Shown: positions 44,438 to 54,351 of the stretch, in pieces
How the letters are laid out: each line of letters starts with the position of its first letter
How positions within the stretch are numbered: position 1 is the stretch's first letter
The notes under the pieces: model-generated
Database searches by the model: none
The model's input: only the letters and a program-made list of their open reading frames with translations
Told to the model about the DNA's origin: nothing
Translations under genes and position numbers: made by a program
Source: Litorimonas sp963972195
GTDB lineage: Bacteria; Pseudomonadota; Alphaproteobacteria; Caulobacterales; Maricaulaceae
NCBI GenBank assembly: GCA_963972195.1
Contig: CAXATH010000003.1
Location: forward strand, 248,001-312,000
Reading direction: 5' to 3'
DNA length: 64,000 nucleotides

Positions 44438-45301
44438 TTAATCGCGAGCGGCGAGTGTGGCCGCACCATTTGTATTTTGTCCGGCTGTATTTTGAGCAAC
44501 CGCTTCTGTGAAGCTGCCGCCATTTGCCACCCACTGGTTAAAATCAGCCTTGCTGACGGCCAGAACTTCAATCGGCATCTTATAATGGCGAATACCGCAA
44601 ATCTCAGAACACTGACCGTAATAAGTGCCTTCTTCGTAAATTTCGAACCAGGTCTCATTCACCAATCCAGGAACGGCGTCCATTTTGACGCCAAAGCTTG
44701 GAACGGCCCAGCTGTGCATGTTATTAACTGACGTCACTAAAACCTTCACTTTCGTTCCAATTGGAACGACGAGCGGCGCGTCTGTGGCCAAAAGGTAAGG
44801 GACGCCCTCTTCGCGGGCCTGAACTTCTTCAATCGGGTTGGAAATAATTTCGTCAATATCTTCATAATCCGGATAGCTATATTGCCAGTTCCAGGTATTG
44901 CCGACGACTTTAACCGTCATTTCGGTCTCAGGGAGACGGTCCTGATAATATAAAAGCTGCATGCTCGGGACGACCATAATCAGAAGCAGGATGACAGGAG
45001 CAATCGTCCAGACAATCTCGATCATTGTGTTGTGGGATGTTTTGGACGGAACAGGATTCGCTTTTTCGCGAAAGCGGATCATGATGTAGAGCATCAGGAT
45101 CATAACCAAGGCGACAATAGCGCAGATAATTATGAAGACGAGACGGTGCACGTCCAACAGCTGATCCATTACGGGGGTGGCAGCTTCTTGGAACCAAAAT
45201 CCGTCCTGTGACGGTCTACCAAGCGCGTCTTGCGCCTGAGCCGCGAAAGCGCTCAGTCCTGCTAAGGCCGTTCCGCCTGTAATTGCTTTTAAAAACCGCA
45301 T
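44438..45301 (-). CDS. ctaC: Cytochrome c oxidase subunit II
   Basis: 287 residues. Signal peptide (cleavage after AQA), two TM helices, then the CuA cupredoxin domain: VNNMHSWAVPSFGVKMDAVPG and the CuA loop YYGQCSEICGIRHYKMPIEV. All CuA ligands are present. Upstream of ctaD with a 41-nt gap. Confidence 0.98.
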   Translation of the reverse strand: MRFLKAITGGTALAGLSAFAAQAQDALGRPSQDGFWFQEAATPVMDQLLDVHRLVFIIICAIVALVMILMLYIMIRFREKANPVPSKTSHNTMIEIVWTIAPVILLLIMVVPSMQLLYYQDRLPETEMTVKVVGNTWNWQYSYPDYEDIDEIISNPIEEVQAREEGVPYLLATDAPLVVPIGTKVKVLVTSVNNMHSWAVPSFGVKMDAVPGLVNETWFEIYEEGTYYGQCSEICGIRHYKMPIEVLAVSKADFNQWVANGGSFTEAVAQNTAGQNTNGAATLAARD

Positions 45302-45475
45302 CTGGTCCTCTTTAACACTGTATCGGGATGTGTAATCCGATCGACATCATATTTCATAAAGGCAACAGCGCCAAAAGTCGTGAACAGACTTCGGCACCTA
45401 TTGTCGCATTTGGGCGGTTGTCTATCCTGACAGAGCGCTTAGATAAAGAGGGAATAGCCACAGAAAGCTCCGTAA

Positions 45476-46891
45476 ATGTCAGATTTTGTCTTTGAAGACA
45501 GTGAATTGAACGCCGCAACCGCCCAAACCCTGCTGGATGACACCCTACAGGGGGCCGATGACGGAGAATTATTTGTCGAGCGCTCCGCCTCAGAATCGCT
45601 CACTTTTGATGACGGGCGGCTGAAAAATGCCAGTTTTGACACATCCCGGGGTTTCGGCTTGCGGTGCGTCGCCGGAGATACGTCCGGTTTTGCCCAAGGG
45701 ACAGAGATGAGCCCGGGGGCGCTGGCCCGCGCGGCCAAAGCCGTCAATATGGCGAAAAAAGGATATGACGGGACGCTGTCAGAGCCGCCGCAGCGCACCA
45801 ATAACAAACTCTATCCGGATGTAGACCCTGTTGCCGATCCGGGGTTTGGCGTTAAAGTCAGCCTCCTAGAGGAAATCGATGCCTTTTGTCGGGCGCTGGA
45901 CCCGTCGGTGGTTCAAGTCACCGCGACCCTGTCCGGCAATCGCCGCGCCATTGCCATTTTGCGAGGCGGTGGAGAGCGTTATGACGATATTCGTCCTCTT
46001 GTCCGGCTGAACATTTCCATCGTCGCCGAAAAAGATGGTCGCCGCGAAAGCGGCTATGCCGGCGCCGGCGGGCGCGAAGCCTATGACGGATATGTCAAAC
46101 CTGAGTTCTGGAAACCTCTCGCAAAAGAAGCGCTGCGTCAGGCGAAGGTCAATTTGGGCTCGGTTCCCGCGCCGGCGGGACAGATGGATGTGGTGCTCGG
46201 CCCGGGCTGGCCTGGCATCTTGCTACATGAAGCTATGGGCCACGGTCTTGAGGGCGATTTTATCCGAAAAGGCACAAGCGCCTTTGCCGGAATGATGGGT
46301 CAGCGCGTCGCTGCGCCGGGCGTCACCATTGTCGATGATGGAACGATTGAAGGCCGCCGCGGATCTTTGACCATTGATGATGAAGGTACGCCAACATCGC
46401 GCACGGTCCTTATCGAAGACGGTATTTTGAAAGGTTTCATGCAAGACCGCCTGAATGCGCGTCTGATGGGCGTTAAAGCGACCGGCAATGGCCGCCGTGA
46501 AAGTTTTGCCCACTCGCCCATGCCGCGCATGACCAATACCTATATGCTGGGTGGGGAAAAAGATCCGGACGAAATGCTCTCTGAGTTAAAAGACGGAATT
46601 TACGCCACGAATTTTGGCGGCGGACAGGTTGATATCACGAGCGGCAAATTCGTTTTCCAATGCACCGAAGCTTATCGCGTGAAAAACGGCAAAATTGGCG
46701 ATGCGCTTAAAGGCGTCACCCTTATCGGTGACGGACCTAGCGTGCTTAGTCAAATCCGCCATGTCGGCAATGATATGGCGCTTGACCCTGGCATTGGGGT
46801 CTGCGGCAAGGCCGGACAAGGCGTCCCTGTGGGCGTAGGCCAACCCAGCCTTTACGTTGAGAACCTAACGGTCGGCGGGAGTGCGGCCTAA
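45476..46891 (+). CDS. tldD: Metalloprotease TldD
   Basis: 471 residues. Zinc-protease motif HEAMGHGLEGDF starting at His251 with the downstream family segment VDDGTIEGRRGSLTIDDEG. TldD with TldE processes small peptides. It is divergent from ctaC, which is the standard order in alphaproteobacteria. A pairing tldE is not in this window. Confidence 0.97.
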   Translation: MSDFVFEDSELNAATAQTLLDDTLQGADDGELFVERSASESLTFDDGRLKNASFDTSRGFGLRCVAGDTSGFAQGTEMSPGALARAAKAVNMAKKGYDGTLSEPPQRTNNKLYPDVDPVADPGFGVKVSLLEEIDAFCRALDPSVVQVTATLSGNRRAIAILRGGGERYDDIRPLVRLNISIVAEKDGRRESGYAGAGGREAYDGYVKPEFWKPLAKEALRQAKVNLGSVPAPAGQMDVVLGPGWPGILLHEAMGHGLEGDFIRKGTSAFAGMMGQRVAAPGVTIVDDGTIEGRRGSLTIDDEGTPTSRTVLIEDGILKGFMQDRLNARLMGVKATGNGRRESFAHSPMPRMTNTYMLGGEKDPDEMLSELKDGIYATNFGGGQVDITSGKFVFQCTEAYRVKNGKIGDALKGVTLIGDGPSVLSQIRHVGNDMALDPGIGVCGKAGQGVPVGVGQPSLYVENLTVGGSAA

Positions 46892-46954
46892 GATTATATT
46901 GCAACCTTTACAGAGCGCCTGACGTTACTATTAAAATCATTTAGTGGGGACTTC

Positions 46955-47128
46955 ATGTCAACTTTTGCAATTTATCTTATCGGTTTTATCGTGTTCATCG
47001 GCGGATTGGCGATCGGCGCCTTTCTTTTAGGCGTACCACCTGTCTGGATCGCTGTTGGCGCGCTCGTTCTCATAGGCCTCGGTATTTTTTCAGGTGTCGG
47101 CAAAACCCGGCATCGCGACGATAACTAA
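46955..47128 (+). CDS. Small two-TM membrane protein (57 aa)
   Basis: 57 residues: TM1 about 4-25 (YLIGFIVFIGGLAIGAFLLG), the turn VPPVW, TM2 about 31-47 and a basic tail GKTRHRDDN. The ATG has AGTGGGGA upstream. It follows tldD in the same direction and abuts the convergent DUF2785 gene. No family name known; similar small proteins are often annotated as hypothetical in this neighbourhood. Confidence 0.65.
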   Translation: MSTFAIYLIGFIVFIGGLAIGAFLLGVPPVWIAVGALVLIGLGIFSGVGKTRHRDDN

Positions 47129-48067
47129 TTAAGGCAGCGCCTTTAGCAGGCTTAACGCCGGAGCCGCGAGCAAATTAACATCGTCATTTTCGCTATTTGC
47201 GGCATTGGTATAGATGGCATTGGCGAAAGCCTTTGTATTGTGTAGCTTTGCCAGGCCTTCTTGTGACCGATAGACGTCGCTCCAATCTTCGAAGGGCGCC
47301 GGGTCTGCGAGCTCCTGCATCCAGTCCGCCCAATTCTCTTCGTTAAAGGCCCCCTTCAGCGCAAGATACAGTATTGGCCGCGCCAAACGCTCGGGTTCTC
47401 CGTAAATGTAGAAATGCGTCTCATTAGGGTTTATTTGAGACTGTACAGCGTCTCTTATTTGTTCTTGTTGCGGCGCATCTAAAGCTCCGTTCAAGGAAAG
47501 CTGCATAAGGAGGTCTGCCGCATGCGCGACGCCGTGTCGCCAGCCGACATTTGCGTCATATCCGCGATAATCTTCTATGCCCCGCATATAGTCCGTCGCG
47601 GCGCCGACAATTTGTTGTCTTTCCTCAATTGTGAGCCTTGCGTCCAAACGATCCTGACGGGCCAGTTCCGCCAAGACCAGAGCGGTAAACGGCTTTTTAA
47701 CTCCGTAAGTATCCTTCGACTCTGACGCCAGATTGTCAATCAGCCTGTTCCTCAGACTTTGGAGGGTGGTCTCAGTGAGGTGGTCATTTCTCAAAAAATT
47801 GACGTAGCCCTCATAGGCGAATTTGTCTCGCAGATCAGAATCGGGATCTGAAAGGCAAGGTAACATCTCCAACGCGATTTTATCCGCCCGCCCAGACTCA
47901 TTGAAGTGATACTCCGCCTGCCGCAGCGCCATCAGACCGTCTCTGTCATACCCGTCAATACGGCAAGAGTCCGGCGACGGTTCGGCCGCGATATCGTAAT
48001 GAATAAACATTGAAGCCGACATCAATGAAATGCCGACAATGAAATTGCGACCCCAGAATAGCGACAT
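47129..48067 (-). CDS. DUF2785-like secreted protein
   Basis: 312 residues with an N-terminal hydrophobic export segment (about 8-27). The helical repeat-like body contains DYRGYDANVGWRHGVAHAAD, which matches the GWxHxxAHxxD core I associate with DUF2785 proteins. Function unknown. Its stop abuts the small two-TM gene. It is followed upstream (higher coordinates) by the terminator of the POT transporter. Confidence 0.7.
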   Translation of the reverse strand: MSLFWGRNFIVGISLMSASMFIHYDIAAEPSPDSCRIDGYDRDGLMALRQAEYHFNESGRADKIALEMLPCLSDPDSDLRDKFAYEGYVNFLRNDHLTETTLQSLRNRLIDNLASESKDTYGVKKPFTALVLAELARQDRLDARLTIEERQQIVGAATDYMRGIEDYRGYDANVGWRHGVAHAADLLMQLSLNGALDAPQQEQIRDAVQSQINPNETHFYIYGEPERLARPILYLALKGAFNEENWADWMQELADPAPFEDWSDVYRSQEGLAKLHNTKAFANAIYTNAANSENDDVNLLAAPALSLLKALP

Positions 48068-48119
48068 AATTAATCCTTTTTAAAAAGAGACTTATAGCTG
48101 ATATATATTTTCGGCAAAT

Positions 48120-48149
48120 AAAAAGCCCGCTCAATTGAGCGGGCTTTTT
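48120..48149. terminator. Rho-independent terminator after the POT transporter
   Basis: A perfect palindrome: AAAAA plus a 10-bp GCCCGCTCAA / TTGAGCGGGC stem plus TTTTT. It lies 28 nt past the stop of the POT gene on the minus strand and separates it from the DUF2785 gene. Confidence 0.9.
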
Positions 48150-48177
48150 ATTTAATAAATTTGGATTTGAAGAAGAC

Positions 48178-49806
48178 CTATTCTGGCTTGCCTGTTGGAG
48201 ACATGCGCTCTCCGACCATTTCTTCATTGTCCATTGTGGTGTCTTCACTGGCGTCGCGTCGGCGGGTATCTTCCGCCAGCGTGTCAAGATGCATCATCTT
48301 CTTAATCAGCGGAGAAATAATGATGAGACCGATACCTACGCCCACTGCGAGCCAACCCACATTCGAGTAAACGCTAAGCACCTGATCTTCGCCGCCGCCG
48401 TCAGCAGCAGTCAATCTGGCGATCTGAGCGGCGGCAAAGTTACCTGCGCCTGACGCGAGGAACCAAGCCCCCATGACGAGCCCCACCATCTTTGGAACGG
48501 ATAATCGCGTCATTGCAGACAACCCGACCGGAGATAGACAAAGTTCGCCCGTTGTATGCAGAAGGTAAATCAGGAAGATAAAGACAACAGGCGTCAAATT
48601 AACGCCAGCGGCTTTCGCGCCCCAAACCAGAACAAGAAACCCTAGTCCAAGCTGGATAACACCCAGACCGAATTTGGCTGGCGCGCTTGGATCCATGCCT
48701 TTTTTACCCAACCAGACCCAAAGCGCCGCGAAGAGCGGGCCGAGCACAATGATATACATTGCGTTGAGTGACTGGAACACGGAGGCGACAACCTCTTGTC
48801 CGAAGATGGTCCGGTCAACTTGACGGTCTGTGTAGATATTGAGGGAGGAACCCGCCTGCTCAAACAACGCCCAGAAAAGCACTTGAATCGAGATCAGGAA
48901 CAAGGCTGCAAATATGCGGTTCCGCGCATGAGGCTCCAATGTCATCACGGAGGTCGTGATGATATAGAGATAGACGAGCGGGAAAGTTATATAGAGCGTC
49001 CATTTGACGATATTTACGTCTTGAATGAATAGCCAAATAACGACGACACCTAAAAGGGTTGCGAAATAGATCATCCACTCAAACGACAACCCGGCAACTA
49101 CCTTCTTTTTGAGGCGGGCTGGGTTTGGGCTTTCCCCGGCGCCCATGAGAAGCGGTTTACCCCAGACGAAAACAATCAGACCAGCAAGCATACCAATACC
49201 GGCCGCCCCGAAACCATATTTCCATCCGAAAGTTTCCCCGAGATAGCCTGAAATCAACGCACCCGCGAAAGCACCAAGGTTAATACCGACGTAGAAGAGC
49301 GTAAACGCACCATCGCGGCGTTCATCTGTCTTGGGGTAAAGTTCTCCCACAATCGCAGAAATATTAGCTTTTAGGAAGCCAACACCAGCAATGATGAGGG
49401 CCAATGACATATAGAAAATGTTCATGACCGTACCGTCACGCTGGGCCGCATTTGTGACCGGCTCTCCCTCAACGGCCATGCCCAAATGACCCAAAACCAA
49501 CAGGATTGCCCCGAAAAGAACCGCCTTACGCTGACCAAGATAACGGTCGGCCAATACGCCCCCGATAACCGGGGTCACATAAACGAGCGTCGTGTATGCG
49601 CCGTATATTCCGTAGGCTTGCCCGTCGGTAAAAAGGAAGTGTTTTGTAAGATAAAGAACGAGCAACGCCCGCATGCCGTAATAGGAAAAGCGCTCCCACA
49701 TTTCGGCAAAAAATAGGATGTATAATCCCCGAGGGTGCGTTCTCATCTGAAAGAGAGAAACACTCACACCCACTAACGCAATGGCTGCCAGAACCAAATA
49801 AAACAT
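48178..49806 (-). CDS. POT/PTR-family proton-coupled peptide transporter
   Basis: 542 residues, about 14 TM helices. The PTR2 signature is visible: FAEMWERFSYYGMRALLVLYLT (region 34-56) with the ExxERFxYY motif, and FTLFYVGINLGAF. TM-rich ending GVGIGLIIISPLIKKMMHL is followed by an acidic tail. It imports di- and tripeptides across the inner membrane with protons. It is divergent from the TonB-receptor-like genes across 218 bp. Confidence 0.95.
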   Translation of the reverse strand: MFYLVLAAIALVGVSVSLFQMRTHPRGLYILFFAEMWERFSYYGMRALLVLYLTKHFLFTDGQAYGIYGAYTTLVYVTPVIGGVLADRYLGQRKAVLFGAILLVLGHLGMAVEGEPVTNAAQRDGTVMNIFYMSLALIIAGVGFLKANISAIVGELYPKTDERRDGAFTLFYVGINLGAFAGALISGYLGETFGWKYGFGAAGIGMLAGLIVFVWGKPLLMGAGESPNPARLKKKVVAGLSFEWMIYFATLLGVVVIWLFIQDVNIVKWTLYITFPLVYLYIITTSVMTLEPHARNRIFAALFLISIQVLFWALFEQAGSSLNIYTDRQVDRTIFGQEVVASVFQSLNAMYIIVLGPLFAALWVWLGKKGMDPSAPAKFGLGVIQLGLGFLVLVWGAKAAGVNLTPVVFIFLIYLLHTTGELCLSPVGLSAMTRLSVPKMVGLVMGAWFLASGAGNFAAAQIARLTAADGGGEDQVLSVYSNVGWLAVGVGIGLIIISPLIKKMMHLDTLAEDTRRRDASEDTTMDNEEMVGERMSPTGKPE

Positions 49807-50024
49807 AAAACTCCCCTTTCGAGCTTATTTTTGTTGCCCGCCCCTCAGAGTAAGCAAATTCAATCTTTGCTTTGGCACAAAGCCTTTGGAGGCGCAAACC
49901 TCTGTTTTATGGATTACAGTTGGTTAAGGGGCAAAATTTACCAAAGCCACGTCTTTTTTGGGGTTGAGGCGCGGGGAATACCCGCTTAAGGCGAAGAAAA
50001 ACAAAAATAGGGTGGGGCTTTATT

Positions 50025-52142
50025 TTGCGACTTTTCGCACATTTATTATTATCGGGAACCGCCCTCTGGGCCGGAACGGCCTATGCGCAAACCCCTGTTC
50101 AAGAGGAAGCGGTTAACCCGGAGCTTACTTCTACCCCGGATGAAAGCGTCATAGATGGCGAATCTCAAACTGCCCCGCAAATTTATACGCCCGATTATTT
50201 CGAGCAGTTTAACCCGAATACGGCGCAAGATATGGTTGCCCGCCTTCCCGGATTTACGCTGCAGGGCGGCGAAGGGACCGAACGCGGCTTTGGCCAAGCC
50301 TCGCTCAACATTCTTATAAATGGGCGACGCCCCTCTTCCAAATCATCCGACGCCAGCGAAATTTTGCGGCGTATACCCGCCGTCACTGTCACGCGTATCG
50401 AAATTGTCGACGGGGCGTCTCTGGATATTCCAGGTCTGTCAGGACAAGTTGCGAATATCATTGCCAAGTCCGGCAGCTTGGACGGGAGCTGGCGTTACTC
50501 CGCCCGGTTTGAAGAAGGCACAGAGCCGCAGCTTTATGAAGGCGCTTTAAATATCTCGGGAAAGAAGGGATTGTTTGAGTACGTCCTCGGTTTATCGGTA
50601 GAGCAGTTTACGTTTACGGAAAACGGCCCGGAGCAATATTTCGATGGCAATGGCACCTTGATCGAAGACCGGATCGAAGACGGCGCCTATCAAGACCAGG
50701 AGCCAGAAATCGATTTAAATCTGACACTGAACCGTTTGAACGGAGATGTTGCCAATTTGAATCTCGCCGGATCTCTCCAAAATACAAATAGCGGCCTAAA
50801 TGAGTTTTTCGAAGCCGTAACTCCGCAAGGCGTTTCAGGCCAGTCCCGCAGCAATACTGGCGAGGATGAATATAAATACGAAATTGGCGGCGATTATTCG
50901 ACCGACCTGTCCTTATTTGGACATGACGGACGTTTGAAACTTATCGGTCTGCATAATCTCGACAATTCCGACATCAGTAGTGTGTTCGAATTTCAGGCTT
51001 TAGGCGCTCCGCTTCAGACCCAAAGGTTTTTACGCGATGACGTCACAACAGAATACATCGCCCGCGGGGAATATACGTGGAAGACAGGCGGTGGCCGCGA
51101 TTGGACGGCGTCTCTGGAAGGCGCATTTAATAAGCTGGACAGCGAAACTGCGCTTTTCATAAATGACGGCAATGCAATCCCGGATGATGTGCAAGTCGAA
51201 GAAAAACGAGTGCAGGCCAATGTTACGCAAAGCTGGTCACTAAATGACAGGATTAATTTGCAAACGTCACTCGGCGCCGAATATTCGGAAATTCATGTGG
51301 TTAGCGAAACGCCGCCGGCGCGAACATTTTTCCGGCCCAAAGGTTTCATTAGCGGCTCTTACAAAGCCTCGCCACGTTATACCTGGCGGGCTAAAATTGA
51401 GCGATCCGTCGGGCAATTAAATTTCACTACATTTATTTCGACGGTAAACCTTGTTGAAAACCTTGAAAATGAAGGCAATGACAATATCGTCCCGGAACAA
51501 AAATGGCGCGCTGAACTTGCTTTGGAACGCAAGGATTCAAAAGGCCTCTCCGGGACGGTTCGAGGCTATATTGATTTTGTCGATGACCCGGTTGACCGCA
51601 TAATTATCGCCCGCGCGGCAAATGGGGCTGTCCTTGATGGTCCCGGCAATCTGGATTCCGCCTTGGTGTATGGCGCAAATGCCAATCTAACTTGGCTCTT
51701 GGATGATTTTGGACTGGACGGAATGCGTCTGGAAGGATTCGGCTCTGTCTCGGACAGTGAAATTGAAGACCCTCTGACGGGCGAAGACCGGGCGATAAAT
51801 TCGACGATATTGTGGTTATATTCACTCGAATTACGCCAAGACGTTCCCAATTCACCCTACGCCTGGGAGGCCGCCATTGAGCAAGGCCGTCAGAGCCCGG
51901 TTTTTCGATTGTCCGACAGCTTTGACACCCGTTTTATTCGGCCGGAATCTCGCCTCTCCTTCATCCATAAGGATCTGTTTGGAATGCAGTGGACGCTCGA
52001 TTTCACCAATATATTTGACTTCAAGTCACAGCAGGAACGGCTCATTTTCTCTCCAAACCGCAATGGCGATATTGTGCAAAGCCGCTTTTTCAGCCGCCAA
52101 CGCGGTCGGCGAATTTCTATTTCTGTGACCGATACATTCTAA
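50025..52142 (+). CDS. TonB-dependent-receptor-like outer membrane protein, copy 1
   Basis: 705 residues. TTG start; signal peptide ends in TAYA. The plug domain is at about 60-150 (MVARLPGFTLQGG, LNILINGRRPSSK, IPAVTVTRIEIVDGASLDIPG, GQVANIIAKSG), and the rest is a beta-barrel rich in amphipathic strands, ending ISISVTDTF with a terminal Phe. No clear TonB box is seen near the N-terminus. It is 116 nt upstream of a clear paralogue and divergent from the POT transporter, hinting at peptide uptake, which is inference. Confidence 0.85.
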   Translation: MRLFAHLLLSGTALWAGTAYAQTPVQEEAVNPELTSTPDESVIDGESQTAPQIYTPDYFEQFNPNTAQDMVARLPGFTLQGGEGTERGFGQASLNILINGRRPSSKSSDASEILRRIPAVTVTRIEIVDGASLDIPGLSGQVANIIAKSGSLDGSWRYSARFEEGTEPQLYEGALNISGKKGLFEYVLGLSVEQFTFTENGPEQYFDGNGTLIEDRIEDGAYQDQEPEIDLNLTLNRLNGDVANLNLAGSLQNTNSGLNEFFEAVTPQGVSGQSRSNTGEDEYKYEIGGDYSTDLSLFGHDGRLKLIGLHNLDNSDISSVFEFQALGAPLQTQRFLRDDVTTEYIARGEYTWKTGGGRDWTASLEGAFNKLDSETALFINDGNAIPDDVQVEEKRVQANVTQSWSLNDRINLQTSLGAEYSEIHVVSETPPARTFFRPKGFISGSYKASPRYTWRAKIERSVGQLNFTTFISTVNLVENLENEGNDNIVPEQKWRAELALERKDSKGLSGTVRGYIDFVDDPVDRIIIARAANGAVLDGPGNLDSALVYGANANLTWLLDDFGLDGMRLEGFGSVSDSEIEDPLTGEDRAINSTILWLYSLELRQDVPNSPYAWEAAIEQGRQSPVFRLSDSFDTRFIRPESRLSFIHKDLFGMQWTLDFTNIFDFKSQQERLIFSPNRNGDIVQSRFFSRQRGRRISISVTDTF

Positions 52143-52208
52143 AGACGTCAGGTTCGTAATTTATTCTTTACTTAAATTACGCTGATTTAATTAAACACTA
52201 CTGGCAAT

Positions 52209-52224
52209 GACTACACATGTAGTC
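52209..52224. repeat. Small inverted repeat upstream of receptor copy 2
   Basis: GACTAC at 52209-52214 and GTAGTC at 52219-52224 around ACAT. It lies 35 nt before the start of the second receptor, in the right place for an operator. Short enough to be chance. Confidence 0.4.
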
Positions 52225-52258
52225 TAACTGAGTTCCGCATAATCAAAGGGGACTTCTT

Positions 52259-54340
52259 ATGCGGCGATATCTTTTCGTTTCCGCTTGCGCTTTATCTTTC
52301 GCGTCACTTAGTTTGGCGTCGGTTTGCTACGCGCAAGACGTTTTGACGCAAAATGCGTCGGAAGCCGATAGTTACCCCAGAAGTTATTTCGACCAATATG
52401 CTCCTGCAACCGCGTTTGAAATGATCGTACGCATTCCCGGTTTTAATCTATCAGGCGCAAATTTTGGCCGAGGTCTTGGACAAGGTGGTGCTAATGTATT
52501 AATTAACGGAGAACGTCTGACAGGTAAAACGGATGTCGGAGCGCAGCTATCCCGCATTGGAGCCGCGAATGTGGTCCAGATAAATATCGTCGACGGGGCC
52601 GCTCTAAAAATCCCGGGCCTTTCGGGTCAAGTCGCCAATATCATTACAAAATCAACTGGTCTATCCGGCACATTTGAATGGACACCGGAATTTCGGCCGC
52701 GCCTGGAACCAAATTGGTTTCGGGGCGCTGCCACGATTTCTGGCGAAACAGGCAGTTTATCTTATACATTGGGCGTAAAAAACAATGCCTTTCGCCAGGG
52801 CACTTACGGCCTTGAAACTCTCAGCGCGGCAGATGGAACTGTTTTCGAGCTCCGAGATGAACAAAGCAGGGATTACGGAGATCAGCCCGGCCTTTCAGCT
52901 GACCTGAACTGGACTCCTAAACCCGGTCACATTGGCAATCTAAATCTGGAGTATAATGAGTCTGATTATATCGGCACTGAAAACTCATTCCGAAGAGCAA
53001 TAACAACACGAGGAGAAACGCTCGTCACTCAGTTTAAAGCAACCGAAAACGAATGGAATTTCTCCGCCGGGGCGGATTACGAACTTCCCCTTTCGCTATT
53101 CGGGGCAAAAGGTAAATTCAAGACAATCGGATATTACCGATTTGAAAACTCACCAACGTTATCTCAATTCGAAGGCTTTGAAGGTACAAACCGCGTGTTT
53201 GGCTCTCGTTTTGCGCAAGACGCTGATGAAGGGGAAGCAATTTTACGATCCGAATATTCTTGGACACCCAAAACGGGCAGAGATTGGCAAGTAGGGCTTG
53301 AGGGTGCTTTTAACTATCTCGACATAGACTCATTTCTCGAGCTAGTCGACGGAGCTGGTTATGTTGAAGCGCCTCTGGACGACGCGACATCTCGCGTCGA
53401 AGAAAAACGCGCCGAAACGACCATTACGCATAGCCGAAATCTATCCGCAAATTGGGACGCACAAGCCTCTGTCGGGGTTGAATATTCAGAAATTTCTCAA
53501 ACTGGCGTCAGTCTACCGAATGAAATCGTACGAGATTTTATTCGCCCTAAAGGATTTTTGAGCGTCACTTACAAAGAAAACACTGGAAAACTATGGCGCG
53601 CGAAATTGGAACGCCAAGTCGGACAACTTAGCTTTTTTGATTTCATTTCTTCTGTGAGCGTAACCGATGAACTAGACCAAGTCGGCAATGTTAATTTAGT
53701 GCCGGCCCAAACTTGGCGAGCCGAACTCGCTTACGAGCGGGATTTTGGACAGGGCAATACGTGGAACACGACCCTAGACGGCAGCCTTATTTCTGATCTC
53801 GTCGACCGAATTCCCGTCGGTAAAGATGGCGATGCTGTTGGGAATATTGACACAGCTTATACCTATGCATTGCACAGTGATTTGACGCTAAAGGGCGAAA
53901 AATGGAACTTGGATGGTATGGAGATCAATCTCGGTTTTGGAGTGCACGCTTCTCACTTGGACGATCCCCTGCAAGAGTTTGATAGACGACTGAATGGAGA
54001 CAGTCGTTGGCACTGGGGCGTTGGGTTTCGCCACGACATACCGAAAACCAACTATGCCTATGGGTTTGATTTAAATCAGCAAAGAAATGCACCAGTTTAT
54101 CGGCTGAAAACCGTTCAGCAATTCAATTTCAAAGGTCCGTTTGCCGCTGTTTTCCTTGAGCATAAGGACATTGCAGGACTGAAGTTGAACCTCCAGCTCA
54201 GCAATTTATTCGAAAGCAGTGATGATTTCGACAGAGTTTTTTATACGCAACGACGCGATTTAGGCAGGATTGATTTCACTGAAAGCCGAGAGCGCGAATT
54301 TGGCATGATTTTACGCGCCCGATTAAGCGGGACTTTCTAG
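52259..54340 (+). CDS. TonB-dependent-receptor-like outer membrane protein, copy 2
   Basis: 693 residues. ATG with AAAGGGGA upstream; signal peptide ends VCYA. Plug and barrel match copy 1 throughout (YFDQYAPATAFEMIVRIPGF, ANVLINGERLTGK, IVDGAALKIPGLSGQVANII) and the barrel ends in RLSGTF. A tandem duplication, but clearly diverged and visibly richer in A/T and in different codons than copy 1. It has its own short upstream region. Confidence 0.85.
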   Translation: MRRYLFVSACALSFASLSLASVCYAQDVLTQNASEADSYPRSYFDQYAPATAFEMIVRIPGFNLSGANFGRGLGQGGANVLINGERLTGKTDVGAQLSRIGAANVVQINIVDGAALKIPGLSGQVANIITKSTGLSGTFEWTPEFRPRLEPNWFRGAATISGETGSLSYTLGVKNNAFRQGTYGLETLSAADGTVFELRDEQSRDYGDQPGLSADLNWTPKPGHIGNLNLEYNESDYIGTENSFRRAITTRGETLVTQFKATENEWNFSAGADYELPLSLFGAKGKFKTIGYYRFENSPTLSQFEGFEGTNRVFGSRFAQDADEGEAILRSEYSWTPKTGRDWQVGLEGAFNYLDIDSFLELVDGAGYVEAPLDDATSRVEEKRAETTITHSRNLSANWDAQASVGVEYSEISQTGVSLPNEIVRDFIRPKGFLSVTYKENTGKLWRAKLERQVGQLSFFDFISSVSVTDELDQVGNVNLVPAQTWRAELAYERDFGQGNTWNTTLDGSLISDLVDRIPVGKDGDAVGNIDTAYTYALHSDLTLKGEKWNLDGMEINLGFGVHASHLDDPLQEFDRRLNGDSRWHWGVGFRHDIPKTNYAYGFDLNQQRNAPVYRLKTVQQFNFKGPFAAVFLEHKDIAGLKLNLQLSNLFESSDDFDRVFYTQRRDLGRIDFTESREREFGMILRARLSGTF

Positions 54341-54351
54341 CTTGGATAAAG

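Noticed and set aside
49807..50024. Short GC hairpins in the POT-receptor spacer as a terminator or operator
   Set aside because: Stems of only 4-5 bp with no T-run and no clear symmetry; could be chance.
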